A stretch of DNA of 64,000 bases, from assembly GCA_027919835.1 (NCBI GenBank), contig JANVFP010000001.1, positions 1,240,001 through 1,304,000 on the forward strand, read 5' to 3'. Shown piece by piece: positions 60,590-64,000 of this stretch. Numbering within the stretch: the stretch's first letter is position 1; every line of letters begins with the position of its first letter. The notes under the pieces are model-generated. The model was given only the letters and a program-made list of their open reading frames with translations, was not told the DNA's origin and did no database searches. The DNA comes from Lentinula raphanica (taxonomy: Eukaryota; Basidiomycota; Agaricomycetes; Agaricales; Omphalotaceae). The translations under genes and the position numbers were made by a program.

Positions 60590-61149
60590 GAAAGCCGCTT
60601 GATTGGGCAGCCTATTGCAGGTCGAAAATTGTTGCACTTTCAACCTTCAGGAGTCTCGGTGTATTCTCAGGGCATTCACCTTTCTGAGTCGTACCTTGAG
60701 ATTGGATATGCACGACATGTCGATGTACAATGAACTTCTGGTTTCCTCAGGCCTTGGGTTCAAGTTGCTAGCAGAATTGAATATCCTCGATGATCATGGA
60801 AATTTGGACACCGTGTTGCTCTCTCTGGCTTTGGGCTCAAGAAGGTCATCTGCATCTACTTCCCTCCCTCGATCGACTATGGATCTCTGCTAGACGTTGC
60901 TCAAATAACTTTTTGTTTGATATGTTAGAGCTCCGAGAACAAGAGTTGCGTCCGCCCGCTGGGCCCTTGTTAAGTGTTGTCCGAGCCGCTATTAGATCGA
61001 GAATTTCGCCTCTTGCCAGTTCGGTAGTCGGATGGCTCCTGCATCTGCATACTCACTTCGTCTCTATTTTGAAGACTATGCTAGCGATTCCTATTATCTT
61101 GATCAGTGGTTTGCAAACCATCCTCATTGGATGTTTTTTTCTACCTGAG
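60590..61149 (+). pseudogene. F-box C-terminal relic (copy B)
   Basis: Immediately downstream of copy 2. Broken frames resemble successive parts of the F-box protein's C-terminal half: LIGQP-GRKLL (LIGQPYSQQGRKMLC), LLAELNILDDHGNLDTV (VTELNILGDDGDFDTV), LPSLDRLWISARRCSNNF (LPFLNRLWIQCAHGRCSSD), and a shifted frame ending YYLDQWFANHPHWMF. At least two frameshifts. It is a third, older paralogue, duplicated together with its neighbours; its equivalent in block A is 55500-55871. Confidence 0.75.
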
Positions 61150-61232
61150 ACATAGAATTTGAACGTGGCTATACTGAGTACATAGTACATATGATTCGCT
61201 ACATTAGAACGCAGAAACGACAGCAATCGCTC

Positions 61233-62636
61233 TTACATATGAATGACTTCCAACCCCTCGTGAATGACTGCGGGGGGGAGCCTAGCTATGCAGCCATTGA
61301 TAAAATGCGCCCCGAATGTATCAGAAACCTTCAAAACGCGAATACCGGCCCAATTTACATTAAAATCAGCTGGTCCAATGGATTGGGGCACGTATGTTGT
61401 GAGTACCAGTTCTGTAACTGCCGAGAGATCTACAGCAGAAGCAGAAAGGAAGTCACGAATATCCATCTTACAATCAGTCAAATGCAATGTTGCTAGCCGG
61501 TCAGCCCTGACCAGTCCGGTACCTGGATCTGGCAGCTCATATGCACCATAACCTTCTCCTGGTCGTTCAATGTCCATCTTTCTGAGTTTCGGACAAGCGC
61601 TGAGGATATATCTGTAGTCCCTGGCAAATATTTTGACCTTTTTGAGTGAAATATAGGTCAATTTGTCCCAGACAATCGTTTTACGAAAGAATGGGTCGTG
61701 AATGACTCCATTTGACTCCAAATTACTCTCGAAGGACACACTTTCGAGGATGGGAATGAGGATGGGGATCTTGGCCTGCGCTAAATCGACCGCGGATCGA
61801 TACTCTTGACGATAGGGTAGACTTTTGGGAGAATCCACTTTGACGACCTGTTGGTTTGGTACTAGAGCTGTACCCATGAATTCGCAAAAGTTGCCGAAGT
61901 CTGGTACCTCAATTGACCAGCATTTTCCTTCACGGAACTGCGGAGGAATGTCGTCGAGAGGGATGGAAATGAGTTCGCACTTTAATGCAAACTCGTACGT
62001 GGTAACCGCACGATGTTGGCGGTGGATGAGTTTAAACCTCGCTTCATGATCCTTGAGGACGGTGTCAATGGCCTCGTCCCTAGCAAACTTGGTACGTTCC
62101 ACAAAGTATTCAATAAGAAGTTCGGTGGATCTGTGTACCATGGCTAGATCTCTATCCAACCCCTCTGCGAAATCAAAATGCCAGTTCACAAATTTGAGAT
62201 TTGGATGGATATTCAATGAATATTTGAGGTCTATACTCCATCCAGGGCTAGGAAGTTGAACAATCCGTGTATGCAATGACCGGCTGAACCGGTTTCTAAC
62301 AACAGGTTGCTGAGTATGCTGGACAGCCTTCGGATCCACTACTGATGGGCGATCGGAAGTTCGAGAGGCATCATCGGCAAGGCAGACGGCGCAAAGAAGA
62401 TAGACCAGATAGTAAACAGATGCAACCTTCAAACCAAAGGGCAGCAGGAGCAATACACCGAGTTTTTGCAGTGCGGTATGACCTCTGGCACGTAGAGGAC
62501 GGTCACCGCCACCCAGAAAGTCCTGGCACATGATGCCAATCATGCCAGCTATGAATATGATCCAGGCAAGATTAATGTTATCGATAATATAGCGATGAGA
62601 CGCCTTGAACGAGTTGGTGAAGATGGAGTGCGACAT
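61233..62636 (-). CDS. Orphan membrane protein with LRR-like C-terminus, copy B
   Basis: 467 codons without introns, colinear with the protein at 55957-57366. Shared features include the N-terminus SIFTNSFKASHRYIIDNINL, two hydrophobic segments, the central IPLDDIPPQFREG and SIEVPDFGNF, and the LRR-like end (LTYISLKKVKIFARDY, IERPGEGYGAYELPDP, LATLHLTDCK, VTELVLTTYVPQSIGP, LPPAVIHEGLEVIHM). Similarity is strongest in the C-terminal 170 residues; the lumenal or middle part has diverged. Both copies being full-length after clear divergence argues that they are expressed and selected. No function is assigned. Confidence 0.72.
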   Translation of the reverse strand: MSHSIFTNSFKASHRYIIDNINLAWIIFIAGMIGIMCQDFLGGGDRPLRARGHTALQKLGVLLLLPFGLKVASVYYLVYLLCAVCLADDASRTSDRPSVVDPKAVQHTQQPVVRNRFSRSLHTRIVQLPSPGWSIDLKYSLNIHPNLKFVNWHFDFAEGLDRDLAMVHRSTELLIEYFVERTKFARDEAIDTVLKDHEARFKLIHRQHRAVTTYEFALKCELISIPLDDIPPQFREGKCWSIEVPDFGNFCEFMGTALVPNQQVVKVDSPKSLPYRQEYRSAVDLAQAKIPILIPILESVSFESNLESNGVIHDPFFRKTIVWDKLTYISLKKVKIFARDYRYILSACPKLRKMDIERPGEGYGAYELPDPGTGLVRADRLATLHLTDCKMDIRDFLSASAVDLSAVTELVLTTYVPQSIGPADFNVNWAGIRVLKVSDTFGAHFINGCIARLPPAVIHEGLEVIHM

Positions 62637-63440
62637 GAGATGTTATAGTTCTGGGTTGATTGCAATCAGACAATAGTATTGGCAACCCAAAAGATTGTAG
62701 ATCGAATGAAGGACAGCTCACCTCAAGTAGGATGTAAAGAATACTAGTGCTGAGTTCTGATATACGAACCAAGATTTCGCATCTCTTTATAAGCCAAAAC
62801 ACTTGGTGACCACAGACAAAGTAACCAATGGTAGTACAAAAAATTATCGCAGATCAAATGGTGTTTTGTCTTTTTTTTGTTCGCTGAAGTGGAACCTATC
62901 GCTTGTGTGGGTCCGTATCGTTTATGTTCAGAAGGTTGAGCTATTGTCCTTTCGTCACTACGTCGTGAGGAAGCGTAGCATACCTGAAATTTGAGGATGG
63001 GTAGTAGACTATGATAATTGAACAAGAAAATCACCGTCCAGGAGAATCTGAGCTTCTAATAAAGAGTAACATGAGCCTGCTAGTCGCTGGACTTTCAGTC
63101 GGCTGAGTGGTCTTGATGGGATGATTGAATCCCACTTACTTTGACCATAGGTTTGACCATGCTTTGGCCTGGCTTTTGACACCTGTTTTCGGAGCGTTCC
63201 ACCGCTCGCGCGTCATGTCCAAGCCGAACTTCCTTGAATAATATTATGAAAGCTGTGAAGCTGTCCATATAAAATCCACGCAAGCTCGAAATGTGCACCC
63301 ACAAATTCTCTTCCCTCTTGCCACAATCGCCACAATTTTCGACAACTTCTCTTGCAGTCGATATATCGATATCTCTCATAGCTACCTGGGTTCGCGAGAG
63401 ACAATAACCAGAACATAATAACCTTTTCGAATCTCACCTG
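62637..63440. other. Intergenic region between orphan protein B and the last gene
   Basis: The part up to about 62950 repeats the flank at 57367-57660. The remainder, to the ATG at 63441, has no supported gene. Confidence 0.4.
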
Positions 63441-64000
63441 ATGGCTTCGCAATCACAATCCACCACAGATCGTACTCGCTCTATCCCTCCGTAAGTTTTT
63501 GATCAATCTTTTTGTCTTCAGCATGTCGTCCCTCGAGATTTAATAATAAACTCACTACCATTAGTTTTCTTCTTGCCTTAACTAGCCCCGCTGCTCGAGT
63601 GCTTTTTAATGAGCCTACCCCACTCGAGCTCCTCATGCGGCTCAAACAAGCCAAGGAGCTCGGTCAGACTATTCACGTTGTCATACACGAGCTTCAGAAC
63701 AGATACTACCCGCTGAACGCTCTTGCTGCGCAGATTCAGTCTCCTAGTGAGGTTCTTTCCGCGGTTGCGCGGTCGTACCGCGCCACAGTCAGGAAGCTGG
63801 AACTCTTGAGCGACGAGCTTGATTCCGGGACGTTCGATGGCTTGAGCGACGAGGAGCTAACGGTGCATCCTAGTGTTCTAATGCCGGGTCGTCATCAGAT
63901 CGTAGCGCCGTTTAGGAAGGAGCTACCAACAACTAGGTTATGGATTCTAGGCATAGTCTGGAACTATATCAAGTCGGTGGTGTGGTCCTCAAGGAAGCGT
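63441..64000 (+). CDS. Hypothetical protein, 3' end beyond the window
   Basis: Exon 1 (63441-63490, MASQSQSTTDRTRSIPP) and exon 2 (63586 onward) join in frame across a 95 bp intron with GTAAGT and CTAG borders. The frame then stays open to the right edge. Visible sequence: TPLELLMRLKQAKELGQTIH, VVIHELQNRYYPLNALAAQ, IQSPSEVLSAVARSYRATV, RKLELLSDELDSGTFDGLSD and a more hydrophobic WILGIVWNYIKSVVW. It is Leu/Glu/Lys-rich and probably helical. I recognise no family. Confidence 0.6.

Larger units (their letters stand above)
57690..62950. repeat. Tandem segmental duplication, block B
   Basis: Direct repeat of block A: GH28 fragment, F-box copy 2, relic, orphan membrane protein B and its upstream flank (AAAACACTTGGTGACCACA at 57525 and 62790). 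Divergence in the spacers shows it is not very recent. Confidence 0.8.

Overview
The window is nuclear DNA from a filamentous basidiomycete, most likely a mushroom-forming Agaricomycete. The evidence is genes split by many 50-70 bp GT-AG introns (one exon is only 11 bp), intergenic gaps of 0.1-1 kb, an intron-containing tRNA-Met, and families typical of that group: DUF6534 membrane proteins, F-box proteins, a CBP3 assembly factor and a PSD2-type phosphatidylserine decarboxylase. No rRNA, CRISPR array or bacterial-type operon is visible.

Layout. 0.8-14.8 kb is a conserved metabolic stretch: a secreted cupredoxin-like protein (+), the mitochondrial complex III chaperone CBP3 (+), an S9 prolyl-oligopeptidase-family enzyme (-), a questin-oxidase-like DUF4243 protein (-), a type II (Prx5/Ahp1) peroxiredoxin (-), an O-acetylhomoserine sulfhydrylase MET17 (+) and an FAD monooxygenase (+). 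MET17 and the peroxiredoxin diverge from a shared promoter that carries a perfect TCACGTGA box. 15.3-16.3 kb encodes an RGG/Gly-Asn-rich low-complexity protein.

16.4-27.8 kb is a duplicated accessory region. It has two NYN-nuclease proteins with a C-terminal LOTUS-like segment, followed by a tandem array of small secreted, probably GPI-anchored proteins of no recognised family (five intact genes, two relics). The relics show that the array grew by duplicating whole two-gene units. 28.7-44.2 kb returns to conserved genes: a 1-Cys peroxiredoxin (-), a DUF6534 multi-pass membrane protein (+), a BTB protein (-), a C2-C2-EF-hand-PSD phosphatidylserine decarboxylase (+) and tRNA-Met(CAU) (-). 44.2-49.7 kb has the splicing and ribosome-biogenesis helicase PRP43 (-), with two apparent one-base deletions in conserved coding sequence, and a single-pass membrane protein (+).

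49.9-63.0 kb is a second duplicated region. A GH28 pectinase gene is followed by a cassette (F-box gene +, F-box relic +, orphan membrane protein -) present twice in direct tandem, each copy about 5-6 kb. The first F-box copy is cut short by a 223 bp MITE-like element. A 544 bp fold-back element with CACT ends lies just downstream. The last gene (63.4 kb onward) runs off the right edge.

The core genes work independently (sulfur assimilation, peroxide removal, phosphatidylethanolamine synthesis, mRNA processing). The two duplicated blocks are where new or undescribed biology is most likely: the NYN/secreted-protein units and the F-box/orphan-membrane-protein pairs.
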